64,000 nt of DNA, from assembly GCA_902806575.1 (NCBI GenBank), contig CADCXD010000007.1:1426001-1490000 (forward strand), given 5' to 3'. Both the position numbers and the translations under genes were made by a program. This stretch comes from Jackrogersella multiformis. Its lineage: Eukaryota; Ascomycota; Sordariomycetes; Xylariales; Hypoxylaceae. Below, in pieces: positions 10,978 through 22,200 of the stretch. Below the pieces are notes generated by a model, which saw only the letters and a list, made by a program, of their open reading frames with translations, was not told the origin of the DNA and did no database searches. Numbering within the stretch: position 1 is the stretch's first letter; the number at the start of each line of letters is the position of its first letter.

Positions 10978-12831
10978 CTATAGTAACCTAGTTTCCGTGA
11001 CCCTCACGAACAGCCCTTTATCAATGTAGAGTCCATGACTGGCAGTGGTCATCGGGTTCTGGGGGTTCACAAGCTGGAAGTCGAAATATCGCAGTAACTA
11101 CATCATAAGTGAGCCATATAAGTCACTGGAATATTATAATGGTATATGGGCGTGACTGGTTGAGAATGGAAAGCATACCTCGAAGAATATCTTGTTCAGC
11201 TCCATCATCGCGATGGGTTTGCCAGCGCACATCCATCGGCCATAGCCAAAAGTGAGCTCGACGTGTCGCTGCAACTCAACACAAGCTCTCTCGTCGACTT
11301 CCAGGAACCGTTCGGGTCGGAAGATATGAGCATCTTCGCCGAACATGGCTTTTGAGCGCTGGAGAGACAAGAAATTTGTGCCTATCGTCGTCCCCCCTGG
11401 AATAAACTTGCCATTAATTGTGTCGCCCCCGCGGGGCACTTCTTTGGCGAGCATACTAGTTGTAACGGGACGTATTCGCAAGCCTTCGTAAATTACGGCC
11501 TAGTTCTCACATTGTTAAACCCGCGAGCTTGTTTGATGCTGTATTTACCTATTTAAGGGGCTGAAAATGTTGCAAATCGTAGCCCCAGTCCTTTAAATTT
11601 TGGGAATGGACTTCGTACTTACCTGAAGATAACGTAGGTCTTTGGCCTCCGCTTGCGTGATAGGGCACGATACCCGTTCCTCTTTGACAGCTGCCGTGAT
11701 TTCATCCTTCAGCCGCTGATATACCCGCGGTGTCGACAATATATATAGCAGGGTGATCCGGATGGCGGAAGCGGTCGTGTCGGAGCCAGCTACAAATATG
11801 AAAAGCAACTCGACTTCGCATTGAACTTTCGTGAGACCGTGGCGGACGAACGACGCCTTGCATGCTTTACGTATTAGATTTTAAAGGATAGAGTATGCAA
11901 GTGATCTTACCAGAATAGTTTTTTCCTCCTTATTAGCATTCGGCCGGAATAGCTTTCCCACGGCCTCATTCGCAAGTCTGCAAATATAGTTCAGTAATCA
12001 ATCATAGGAGAACGTATATCAAAAAGAGTGATCTGTTAAGGTTACTCACTTCATAGTCCTCCCAAACCCCGTAGCATCTGTTTCCTTGGGACCCCAGAGC
12101 TTCAGGCCAAGAGTAGAGTATACGATTTTCCGAACCCATGGCACATCCTGGGATACGGCTATTATAGGCAGTCCCTTAGCTATACTGTCATGAAATCCGT
12201 ATGGATCCGACTCAGTTTCAAGGCATCCAAATTCTTGCCCCAGTGACAACTTTGAAATGACATCCAATGTGAAATAGAAAGCAGTTTGCGATAGGTCGAG
12301 GGGGCGAAATCCCCCTGCGCCGGACGTAGCGATGTATTTCCTTCGAATTATATCAATCAAGATGTTAACTTGGGAGTCGACATTAGCCTCAACATTAGGG
12401 TTATCACGGCCATTATACCCGGGCCACATCTGAGCCTTCATTTTATCATGGGCTATTGGGTCCAACGTTATAAACATAGTTGGATGATACGGGTTGAAAC
12501 GGTTGCCACTGTACCAATCTGACTTCCAGTATTTGCTCTTCGCGCTTGATAAACGTTTCAGGACCTCTGGATCATCGGTCATGAGGTCACTAGGGCCGAC
12601 TCGAATGAGCGAGCCATACTTCTTACTGACATCCTCGAGGGCCTCAAGCTGCTTCCCGTTTAAACCACAACGAGCTAGCCACAAGTACGAGAACGATGCT
12701 ATAAATGGACCAGGGATATGACGGAGGCGATACCACGAATGGACAGCCGAGAGTGTATACCAGATGAGGACGAGGAGGAAAAAGGTAGTGGGGTATCCAA
12801 TCAAGTCCAGGAGGCCCGTTAGAAGTGACAT
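10978..12831 (-). CDS. Cytochrome P450, pisatin-demethylase-like
   Basis: Six exons (12831-12050, 11977-11911, 11856-11623, 11499-11179, 11097-10978) counting the ones I can join in phase as five coding blocks, giving 507 residues. An N-terminal membrane anchor (residues ~8-30) is followed by RLRHIPGPF, the I-helix motif AGSDTTAS (~306-313), the K-helix EGLR at 366-369, FRPERF near 421, and the heme loop FGYGRWMCAG with Cys452. The Arg is one position earlier than in the usual FxxGxRxCxG, as is common in the FGYGRxxCLG-type fungal P450s related to pisatin demethylase. It is an ER-bound monooxygenase needing P450 reductase. The last exon (LLRYFDFQL to the TAG at 10978) was found from splice sites and completes the C-terminal beta sheet. 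The substrate is unknown; the neighbouring lactonase may act in the same pathway. Confidence 0.93.
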
Positions 12832-14387
12832 AGCGCCAGATAAAGGGATGGGTCAATATAATTCAATTTGAACTGTGGTATTATAACAGACATCAAGAGA
12901 CTACGAACGGACACTGTATCAACTCATCTCCCCCAGGCAGGGCAGCACCATTTATAACTACCTACCTAGAGGTATATATCCAATTATAAGATCCTTCAAG
13001 CTCGGTGTGGTGGGATCGGCACTGTTGATATTCCCTAGGCTACACAACATCAATGCATAGAGGACCTCGGAGGTGAGTATTGGCTCAAGCAGAGTACAAT
13101 AGTAAGACCATTATGCATGCGGTAATCAATAACCATTACAATGCCGGCTTTACCACCCTACAGAGTACAATATCCTGCACAACGATCATAATGAGGAATC
13201 ACCATGTGGCTAGCCGTCCTGCAGCATAACGTAGTCTCTTTATGATTACACCCGTTTCGTAACTATATTGTCTTTGCTACCACACCTGCTCCGTTATTAT
13301 ATCCGTTGCCACGTCATGATATCCATCATTATATAACGCCGTCCTTACTTACACCTGTGCTTACACCTATCCCATTATTACCCCCGTTACTACACCCGTC
13401 CCTATATTATACCGGCCCCCTTTTCCATACCGGTTTCCACGTTAAAGATGCCCCTTTTCCCTAACAAGGCTTCAAGCGAACGGAGAAGCAATACTAGCTT
13501 CATATTACTTAGCTAGAAAGACACAGATTTGAAACTACCATATTTTTGTAGTCACCCGCGTCTCAATAAATCAACCTAAATGTAATGGGCTTAAGCATAG
13601 AAGGAATATAAGATCCGGTTTTATGTGGGCAAATAGAAAGGGGGGCGTAGGTGGAAAACATGCGGCCCGCTTGGAGATTTATTAACTATGTGGGTTTGAA
13701 TAGCTTCAAATAGATACTTAGGTAGATCCATAGGTCATTAGTCACTCGAATACTAAGGGGGTCTGCTGTGACTCAAAGGCTGGAACGCTCTTTAGTTCTT
13801 TCCCTTGGAAATTATAGGGGTGAAATCTGTAAATCATAATCCAGGTAAGTAATCACCGTCTATTAGAGGACCTACCTTCACCTAGGGCTACGACTGCTAC
13901 ACACTTTTCTATGGTTGTCAAAATGTAACTATTAATGGTCAGGTATCTCCGTGTATATAGATTACCTAGGTAATCATCTGTAATAGGTCACACAAGTCCC
14001 CGTAAGGTATAAGGGCGGTGATATATGCTTACCAGAAGAGTTATCATTCCTAATTCATGGTCAAAATATTAATTGAAAACCTTGGAAACTATAAAGTAAT
14101 TGATCACCCTATTATATAGCAAGTATGGAAGGTGAACAATACATCTCAGTGTCATCCTTACCTAAGCACAGTAGTTTTCTAATACCAATGCTTAGAAAAC
14201 CTTCTTCCTTTTATTATTTCAACGAGACAGACTCTCCTTCAAACCTGCTTATAATATGCCATCATTTCAGATCAGGGGTTTTCAGAATAGTGAGCTCGCC
14301 TTCACTCCACCAGTTAACTACATTCCCTCTCCTTTAATAACCATATATCTTAATTATTCGCACGAATTTGCATCATGGCCGAAACGA
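12832..14387. other. Long intergenic region with degenerate ACACCCGT repeats
   Basis: No gene is seen. Around 13236-13440 the words TTACACC, CCCGTT and TTATTA recur irregularly, giving a degenerate repeat. Around 13900-14370 it is AT-rich and may include the promoter of the MYND relic. Confidence 0.5.
13236..13440. repeat. Degenerate (T)TACACCCGT-type repeat tract
   Basis: At least seven loose copies of a TACACCYGT or CCCGTTAC word alternate with TTATTAT or TATATTAT spacers. The unit is not constant, so this may be an eroded minisatellite or low-complexity DNA. Confidence 0.3.
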
Positions 14388-15870
14388 ATGCTGTCGGAGC
14401 ATTCTTCAAGGACCTCGGTGGTCCATTCCGTGAAGATCAGGCCCGATATAGATCAGGACTTCAAATATCGGCAAGCCATCAGAAGCTTCTTACATCGAAC
14501 AGACAACCACCAAGGAGAAAATCCGGATATACCCTGCCTGAGAAGTCTCGCCAACGAAGTTCTAGCATGTCGGAATGGCTTACGTGTTGGCTCCTCTTTT
14601 TCTGAGCCCCCCGGCTAACCACTGGGGAGAGACACAGCTGCGATATCTCTCTTTTAGCAAACGGATATTCCAGGGTCGAGTGGAGGAGGCACTGCCAATG
14701 TCTATGAGACCCAAAATCAATTATGGGCGAAGGCAAATCACCGACCATGACTATCTCCCGAATCGTCTCACCATTCCTCTACAGTGCGCTAATTGTAAGG
14801 CTCCAACAATCCTCGTCTGTGGTCACTGTTCAATCCGGTGTGTTAACCCTCTAAGATATACGATATCCACGGGCTATTGTAGCCGGACATGTCAGGCACA
14901 ACATTGGCCTCGTCACATCTTTCCCACGGCAAGGCATAGGTCAATGGCTATGATGAATCAATATGCCCAGAGATATTCCCCCTGGCTCGACCGCTGAAAA
15001 CGTGGCTCTGGAGTAGTAAGTTGGCCAATCATTATTCCCCTAGTATTGTTCACAGCTTATCATGGATACTAATGCTGTCTAGATCTGTGCAGTGATGTCG
15101 AGGAGGTGACCTTGCTCGTGAAGAACGTTGGTCGTTCGCTAATTCGTGTCTTTGCAGATTGCAAAAAGACAACAACAATCCTACGCCCACATACTGTGTT
15201 TCGAATTACACTTCCTTCCGGAGAAAAATTTGCCGTTGATCTGGTATCTTTGCGGTTCGGATGGTCTGAAGGTGTGGTGCTCTACCTAGAGCATCACGAG
15301 ATATTACGAGTCTAGAGAATTGTCTCTATAACCCAGTCAGGTTTTTGCCAGGCCAGACAGCCTCTTAGGCCAACGTTTAAACGACCCGTCAGTAGCAACT
15401 GTAAGGTTTCACGGCAAATTACTCGAAAGATTGATGAATGAAGCCCAGGAGTACCATCGGCAAAAAGGGTTTCCACCAGAGGACATCCTGAGATTCTTAG
15501 CGATCACAAACCTCTCGACATATTGCCGGATTATAAATCCACTTCTAGCTCGTGTACGCAGGATATGTGTTGATGTGGTCCGTGACGAGGTACCGATGAC
15601 TCAGGTTGGCTTCTTGTATCTAAACGCGGATTTCGAGGTGAGAATTACACTGGGACAGTCAGAAAAGACCATCTCAGACTACCTGTCTGGCTGACAGAAG
15701 AAGAAATCAAACTCCTCGATCAAAACGACCCGCAGGCTCTGAATATTATATGGAAAATGCGGCTTGAATGGCATGGTGTCAAATTCAATGCCCCTGACCC
15801 GTCTAATGAGGAACTAGAAAATGGCGTCTCAATGTTTGTTGATGCCCAACTTACCGAGGTACCAGCCTAG
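14388..15870 (+). pseudogene. Frameshifted MYND zinc-finger protein gene relic
   Basis: An ATG at 14388 begins a frame with DIDQDFKYRQAIRSFLHR and SLANEVLACRNGL. After a possible 46-nt intron (14584-14629, CTAAC branch) or a one-base slip in the six-C run, a second frame gives LRYLSFSKRIFQGRVEEAL and a MYND finger: C-x2-C (CANC), C-x2-C (CGHC), then GYCSRTCQAQHWPRH. The coding signal then jumps frame near 14977 (YAQ to EIFPLARPLKTW fits loss of one G), passes an ordinary intron (15016-15082), meets stops at 15313 and 15329 before another frame change, and jumps once more near 15636 (DFE to GENYTGTVRKDHLRL fits loss of one G), ending at TAG 15870. Downstream protein-like text such as RLPVWLTEEEIKLL shows it was once one gene. 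Several independent breaks make a functional product unlikely, although sequencing errors cannot be excluded. Confidence 0.62.
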
Positions 15871-15880
15871 GTAGCAGGGT

Positions 15881-15908
15881 AGGTACCTAGGTACCTAGGT
15901 AGGTAGGG
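15881..15908. repeat. ACCTAGGT repeat cluster
   Basis: Overlapping AGGTACCTAGGTACCTAGG units begin 10 bases after the end of the MYND relic. Confidence 0.8.
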
Positions 15909-16225
15909 AAGAATCTCAAGTCGGGCTAAGAGTTTGCCTACATTTAATATGTAAGCATTAACCCGTTGACGAGAAAGGTGATCGGAGATAATGGAGATTA
16001 GATTAGGGGTTTGTGCTATTCAGGATTACCAAGAACATCCATTGAACCACTTACCGTACTAGGCTTATATTACACTAGATTTATGATTTAGGTGTGTGAC
16101 CATGGGTATAAGCATGACGAGTCCTTCCTTCATTGTCATTGTCAAGATATATCCGGCTCCTATGTCCACCGAGTTTAGCTTAGCGGATAGGTACTTTGCG
16201 GATATAATTATCTAGGTACCTACCT

Positions 16226-16285
16226 GTACCTACCTACCTACACTAGTAGTACCTAGCACGTAGGATACCCTAGGTAGGTAGGTAC
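16226..16285. repeat. Inverted repeat, 15-bp arms with 30-nt loop
   Basis: GTACCTACCTACCTA at 16226-16240 is exactly complementary to TAGGTAGGTAGGTAC at 16271-16285. The arms belong to the ACCTACCT/AGGTAGGT word family. Confidence 0.8.
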
Positions 16286-16847
16286 TACACTAGGTAATTA
16301 TAATGGATGTAAGCTAAGGTCTTAGCGTGTGTATAAGTTTGTATAACTAACAGGAGATATAAATTTTATGTCCGTATGTACCGCGGTCCGCTCCTGATTT
16401 TATTTGTTTCCACTAATAATTACACTGCATAAGGTTCTTTCTTTCACAGCTCGTAGCGGATCGTTCCGAATGCGGTAGGTGCTATCAAGACCGCTCCTAT
16501 TTCATGAGGTATCAGGCGATTACAAATAACTTCAACGCGGGCTTGCTTTACAAACCGACCATCCGAGGCAATCGCTTACCCTAGTAATCCCCTTTCCCAT
16601 GATCCATGATGGAGCTAACGGTTAAATCAGTTGCGCTTCACCCGACTCGCATCGTCCCGCGCCCACCATTTCATCATAATTACTCATGGTTGAGCCGCAG
16701 GATGTCTTGCCCTAAATAATATAATTAGTTCGGCTCCTCGTTTTCCTGCGCCATATGTGAATCCTATCCCTGAAGCCCTCGCATCATTTTCTGCATTTCC
16801 TGCATTTTCTTCATACCTACCTCGGTAAGCTTTCTTACCAGAGAAGG

Positions 16848-16891
16848 CCCTTTTTTTATTCCTTCCTTTCTTTCCTTCTTTCCTTCTTTTT
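16848..16891 (+). promoter_or_regulatory. Pyrimidine-rich tract upstream of the MFS gene
   Basis: A 44-nt run of C and T with a single A lies 60-104 bases before the ATG. CT-rich tracts of this kind commonly mark fungal core promoters near the transcription start. Confidence 0.4.
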
Positions 16892-16951
16892 GCGCCGCGG
16901 TGTAAACGCACCCCCCGGCAATAACGGACTGACCAAGGAGGATAAGTAAGC

Positions 16952-18730
16952 ATGGAGCTATCCCGTTGGCGACTGGTTGTCGACCAAGCCGGTATAACCC
17001 CCGAGGTCGCGAATCACCAATATGAAGGTTCCGGCACAGAAGAAGATCCGTATCTGGTGAAATGGATCTCGAACGACCCGCGGAACCCGATGAACTTCAG
17101 CCCCTTCACCCGGTGGTCTATCACCGGCGTGGTCGCCGTCGCCACCCTCGCCGTCGCGCTCGTGTCCTCCGCCTATTCCGGTGGCGTGGCCGAGATCATG
17201 GCCGCATTCCAAATCAGCCAGGAGATCGCCATCCTGGGCGTGTCGCTCTTCGTCGTCGGCTTCGCTGTCGGCCCCCTGCTATGGGCCCCCCTTAGCGAGC
17301 TCTTCGGCCGACAAGTCCTCTTCTTCTTCACATACGGCGCGTTGACCGCATTCAACGCCGGGTGCGCCGGTGCCCAGGACGCCAAGACCCTGATGATCCT
17401 CCGATTCTTCGCCGGCGCGTTTGGCTCGTCCCCGCTGACCAACGCGGGTGGCGTCATTGCGGATATGTTCCCGGCTTCGGAACGGGGACAGGCCATGGCC
17501 ATCTTCGCGGCTGCGCCTTTCCTAGGTCCCGTGCTTGGGCCAATTATCGGCGGTTTCTTAGGCGTAGGCGGCGGGTGGCGCTGGGTTATGGGCTTTCTGG
17601 CCGCGTTTTCCGGCGTTTTGTGGATCATAGGAACATTGCTTGTGCCCGAGACATACGCGCCGGTCCTGCTGCGTAAACGCGCGGCCAAGTTAGCGCAAAT
17701 GAACGGGAAACATTACCTCAGCGTTATCGACCGTGACCAAGGGCGCGTCGCCTTGGGCGAGTCGTTCAAAATCGCTCTCTCCCGGCCCTGGATTCTGCTC
17801 TTCAGGGAGCCCATCGTCTTTCTCTTGTCCCTCTATCTCGCCATAATATACGGGACCCTCTATATGCTCTTTGCGGCGTTTCCTATCGTTTACCAACAGA
17901 AGCGAGGATGGAGCGCGGGAATAGGGGGCCTTTCCTTCCTGGGCATTTTGGTCGGCATGCTCTTCGCGATTGCGTATTCCTTCCCCGACAACAAAAGGTA
18001 TATCCGGATCCAGCAGATGCACGGCGGTTTCGCCCCTCCAGAGGCTCGCCTAACATCGACCATGGTTGGGAGTGTATTCCTGCCTATTGGTCTCTTCTGG
18101 TTCGCTTGGACTAATTCTCCCGAAATACACTGGATAGCGAGCATTTCGGCTGGCGTTCCATTTGGCTTCGGAATGGTCTTGGTCTTCTTGAGCATCTTGA
18201 ACTACCTTATTGACTCTTACACCATCTTCGCCGCCTCGGTCCTGGCTGCCAATTCCGTTCTCCGTTCATTATTCGGTGCGGCTTTCCCCCTATTCACCAC
18301 CTACATGTACGCCGACCTCGGAATCCACTGGGCGTCCTCCATTCCCGCCTTCCTGGCGCTCGCGTGTGTCCCGTTTCCTTTCCTCTTCTACAAGTACGGA
18401 GCGGCTATCCGGGAAAAGTGCAAGTTCGCAGCCGAGTCCGCCGCCTTCATAGCGAAGCTGCAAGACGACCAGGCCGGTTCCGAACGCGAAGAATCCGAAG
18501 AAGAACAGCAAATAGACGACGAAGTAGAGAGCGAGAAGCGCGCGAGCGTTGGCAGTGCCCCAGCCGGACATACGGGCTCTCTAAGAGCTCACAGGCGTAC
18601 TGATTCTTTTGCCACCAATTCCGGCCATAGTCTCGCGCGTACTGTTAGCAGGACGTACGAAGGTAACCCGTACGATGTCGACCGAGTAAACACGAGGGAA
18701 TCTTTCGCTCGAATTGCATCTCGAGGATAG
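16952..18730 (+). CDS. MFS drug:H+ antiporter (DHA1 family) plasma-membrane exporter
   Basis: Intronless, 592 residues. The N-terminal DPRNPMNFSPFTRW is the pre-TM1 signature of fungal DHA1 transporters. Motif A appears as PLSELFGRQ (~112-120) and the antiporter motif C as APFLGPVLGPIIGGF (~187-201), with RFFAGAFGSSPLTNAGG between. About twelve hydrophobic segments end near residue 490, followed by an acidic and Ser/Arg-rich cytoplasmic tail of about 100 residues that may be a phosphorylation region. Such proteins export drugs, polyamines or secondary metabolites using the proton gradient. It stands alone on this strand with no adjacent biosynthetic enzyme, so the substrate cannot be inferred. 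Confidence 0.94.
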   Translation: MELSRWRLVVDQAGITPEVANHQYEGSGTEEDPYLVKWISNDPRNPMNFSPFTRWSITGVVAVATLAVALVSSAYSGGVAEIMAAFQISQEIAILGVSLFVVGFAVGPLLWAPLSELFGRQVLFFFTYGALTAFNAGCAGAQDAKTLMILRFFAGAFGSSPLTNAGGVIADMFPASERGQAMAIFAAAPFLGPVLGPIIGGFLGVGGGWRWVMGFLAAFSGVLWIIGTLLVPETYAPVLLRKRAAKLAQMNGKHYLSVIDRDQGRVALGESFKIALSRPWILLFREPIVFLLSLYLAIIYGTLYMLFAAFPIVYQQKRGWSAGIGGLSFLGILVGMLFAIAYSFPDNKRYIRIQQMHGGFAPPEARLTSTMVGSVFLPIGLFWFAWTNSPEIHWIASISAGVPFGFGMVLVFLSILNYLIDSYTIFAASVLAANSVLRSLFGAAFPLFTTYMYADLGIHWASSIPAFLALACVPFPFLFYKYGAAIREKCKFAAESAAFIAKLQDDQAGSEREESEEEQQIDDEVESEKRASVGSAPAGHTGSLRAHRRTDSFATNSGHSLARTVSRTYEGNPYDVDRVNTRESFARIASRG

Positions 18731-20058
18731 AATGTTGTATGTTTATGGCTGCCATCAACGGGAACGACTGTAAGATTGGGATCTCACGACACTGAATTGA
18801 TATTTATAGACTGGGGTTAAATTTTTTAAATACCGGCTTAGGGAAAAGTGATGATTATGGGTTCTTGGTTAATCTCGCGTATATACGAGCTTTATGGACA
18901 TGACATAGTATTATATCTCGAAGTCGCTACATATTGTTTCTCTAAGAACTAGATTCTAGGATTTCCCCGTGTTATTTATTTTAATATAATCTAGACAGCG
19001 TTGCTTATTAACGCCCATCCTACCTGATAGGTCAGTGATTATGCAAGGGATATGCAGGTAGTTATGTAGTGACCGGCGAGTCTCGTACCTAACATAAATT
19101 CAAGAGTTTATCACTTGATAATTTTTGGTTGGGGTAGAAAATGCGTCATACGTCTAACATATTGGAAACTGAGACAACTGACCCAATCATCAAAGTACAG
19201 GTACTGAGGTCTTACATACCTAGTCTACCAGAAGAGTACCTACACTACATACCAGCCAGCTTACTTAGACAGGTAGGCGGTCTACATCAGTACAACTTGA
19301 AGCCCAAGATATTTAACTAGCTGGAAAATCTAGCATCAGAAAGATGAGCTCAGAAACCACAGAGCCGTTTATATTTATAAATATTCATATTTGATATGGA
19401 TCCGGGTCTTGTGAAAACAAATGTGAGACCTAGGTACCTTCGTGAAATCTAATAATCCGACCGATCAGTAAGCCACCGAGACATTTCAACAATTCCGGCT
19501 AGGTACTTGGGGTTCAGCTCGGGGAAGGCATGTAAAGTCACAAGATCCCCTCAATATTTAGTGGCTAAGTATTAGCCATTAGCTATTGCTTTGGGGAAGT
19601 CGGAGAAAGTCTGGGGCAAGTTAGCTGGCTGGCTAGCTAGTACAGACGGTTGGCATGTGAAAACAGTCTAAATTCCGACGCTAAAAAAGAGTGGTGAAGG
19701 AAGAAGGAAAGACGGGCTTCGACATGTGTGCCTCGGCCGGTTTCTAATGGGTCCTTCTGACATCAGCGTTAACGGTTAGCGCATTAGAGCTCCTAATTTG
19801 TGCCCGGAACTTTGCAAGCGCAACCTACAACCGCCTAGGCATACCCTTGCATCCGAGGTAACTTTAACATGTCAGATCCATTTACATATTCCATCCACTA
19901 CAATCATAAACTCTGGAACTCTAGAACCGTTTCTTCAATCTTCTCCTTTACAACTGTATAATTAAGAAAACTTTGTCGCACTATATATCAGCCCACCATA
20001 TTACCACCACTCATACTTCATCCCTACTATTCAGACGAGAATCACACAAAAAGCAACA
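18731..20058. other. Intergenic, AT-rich, then thiolase promoter
   Basis: No gene is seen; the longest frames are short and without motifs. The part before 20059 is C/T/A-rich, as expected of a fungal leader. Confidence 0.5.
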
Positions 20059-21518
20059 ATGGGTGGTAAGTACATAACCTACCTCAGCTCCGATGGCGGG
20101 AATCGTAGCTGACAGAACGAAACACCAACAGCACTCGAGCGATTATCACAAATCTCCGGCCAGATCTCCGGCTCCAAATCCGCACGCGAGAAGATCCTCC
20201 AGAAGAACCCAGACGACGTGAGTCCCTCCGACACAACCCAACATTTACACTCCAGCGAAGCTAATAATCCCGGGCGGATATAGGTCGTGGTAACAGCATG
20301 TCTGCGGACGGCGTTCACAAAAGGCGGCAAGGGTGGGTTCAAGGACACACAGGCGTCTGACCTGATGGCGGGCGCGCTGAAGGGGCTCCTGGAGCGGTCT
20401 AAGATCGACCCGGCCCTCGTCGAGGACGTGTGCGTCGGCGAGGTGCTCGCTCCCGGCGGCGGCGCCACCGAGATGCGCGCCGCGGCCCTCGTCGCGGGTC
20501 TCCCCGAGACGGCCGCCGTCCGAACCCTCAACCGCCAATGCTCCTCGGGTCTGCAGGCCTGCGTCGACGTCGCCAACCAGATCCGCGCCGGCATGATCGA
20601 GGTCGGCATCGGCGCCGGCGTCGAGAGCATGAGCACGCAATACGGGTGAGCTAGCTTTCTTCCTATCCTACCCCTACCTTCCACCCTCGACTTCTCTAGC
20701 TGACAGTCCCCGAAAGCCCCAATGCCGTATCCGAGTTCTCCGAGCTCCTTGAGTCGCACCCCGAAGCCGCCAACTGCAAGGTGCCCATGGGCGTCCTCTC
20801 CGAGGACATGGCCCGCGACCGCGGCGTCTCGCGCGCCGACCAGGACGCTTTCGCCGCCTCCTCCTACCAGAAGGCCTTGAAGGCCCAGCAGGCGGGTCTC
20901 TTCGACGAGGAGATCCACCCGCTCACCGTGCAGTTCACCGACCCCAAGAGCGGCGAGACCAAGACCATCACCGTCAGCAAGGACGACGGCGTCCGCCCCG
21001 GCATCACCGCCGAGTCCCTCGGCAAGATCCGCCCGGCCTTCGCCGAGAATGGGTCCATCCACGCGGGCAACGCGTCGCAGATCTCCGACGGCGCCGCCGC
21101 GGTGCTCCTGATGCGGCGCTCGACCGCGGAGCGCCTCGGCCAGACCATCCTGGGCAAGTTCGTGGCGGCCAGCGTGGTGGGCGTGAAGCCGCTGCTGATG
21201 GGGCTGGGCCCGTGGAAGGCGATCCCCAAGGCGTACGAGCTGGCGGGCGGGCTCACCAACGACGACGTGGACATCTTCGAGATCAACGAGGCCTTCGCCA
21301 GCCAGTGCCTGTGGTGCGCCAACGAGCTGCGCATCCCCCAGGAGAAGATCAACCCCAAGGGCGGCGCCATCGCCTTCGGCCACCCCCTCGGCTGCACCGG
21401 CGCCCGCCAGGTCAGCACCCTGCTGTACGAGCTCCGCCGCCGCCGCGAGAAGGTCGGCGTCACCAGCATGTGCATCGGCACCGGCATGGGCATGGCCGCC
21501 GTCTGGGTTGCCGAGTAG
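20059..21518 (+). CDS. Peroxisomal 3-ketoacyl-CoA thiolase
   Basis: Four exons (20059-20065, 20132-20217, 20284-20645, 20717-21518) give 418 residues, the normal size. The first exon is only seven bases. The product cleaves 3-ketoacyl-CoA with CoA to acetyl-CoA in the last step of beta-oxidation. The nucleophilic Cys117 is in NRQCSSGLQA; EINEAFASQ, FGHPLGCTGAR and the second catalytic Cys in SMCIGTGMG are all present. The N-terminal RLSQISGQI resembles a PTS2 peroxisome signal (R-L-x5-Q-[LA]) with Ile last, which supports peroxisomal import. The third intron has two acceptors: the first AG (20706) would shift the frame, while the AG at 20716 restores QYGPNAVSEF, the family sequence. High GC in the exons creates a long antisense open frame that is not a gene. 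Confidence 0.96.
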
Positions 21519-22200
21519 AGCACGGCGGGGTGAGCGACTTGCTCCAGATCGATGGATGGATTGGGATGAAGAATTATCGAGCAGAAGTTCAAAGTAAAGG
21601 AGTACTTACTGTACCATCACGTACTGCATTTTCAGAAGCCGAAACGGAAACGAAATGAAATGGATCGAGATGGGAACGCTATCTAAGGGTTTTTGATATA
21701 CCGTCACATACGTGTACCATATATCATACATCATACATTAACCTATCTAGCTACCTAGGCATGCATGTGTGGCCTTGGTCACGGCCGGGAAGGGTAGTTA
21801 GTTCAAGGCGGTCAGACAATAGCATCGATTGTGTACATTATATCTGCGGGCGTTTAGTATCTCAAAGACCAAAATATGCCATACTAGCAAGCAAGCAAAC
21901 ACGCGATATTACGTGTAATCTATCGTTTTCTGCTTTCTGCCTTCTGTTTTCTACTTTCTGCTTTTTGTATATAGGCCCAGGCCGTAGACCTCACAGCAGG
22001 AATCTAGATATGCGTCCCGGTACTCACTTATGCATTCCATTCTAATGACGGGATTATCAATTCCCCAGCTACAACCTCAACCCCCCGGTCTACCGCGTCA
22101 TCCGTCGCCGCCTGTGGCCCCTGCAGCAACCGCACACGGTAGGCAGCTCCAGATCCGTCAAGATAGGTGCCAGAAGGCCGGCGGCAGTGTCCCCTCCGTT
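21519..22200. other. Intergenic between convergent genes
   Basis: No gene is seen. It contains the 3' ends of the thiolase and the ornithine-cyclodeaminase-like genes; a short TTTCTGCTTTCTGC repeat lies around 21926-21966. Confidence 0.5.

Larger units (their letters stand above)
15871..16951. other. Intergenic with repeat clusters and MFS promoter
   Basis: No gene is seen. It has ACCTAGGT clusters at 15881-15908 and 16226-16285. A 10-codon upstream ATG frame lies at 16686-16715, and a pyrimidine tract follows shortly before the MFS start. Confidence 0.5.

Noticed and set aside
20646..20720. Apparent frameshift between thiolase exons three and four
   Set aside because: It disappears when the acceptor at 20716 is used, giving the conserved QYGPNAV.
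20079..21383. 434-residue open frame antisense to the thiolase
   Set aside because: It is a shadow of GC-rich codons in the thiolase exons; it crosses introns and has no recognisable motif.
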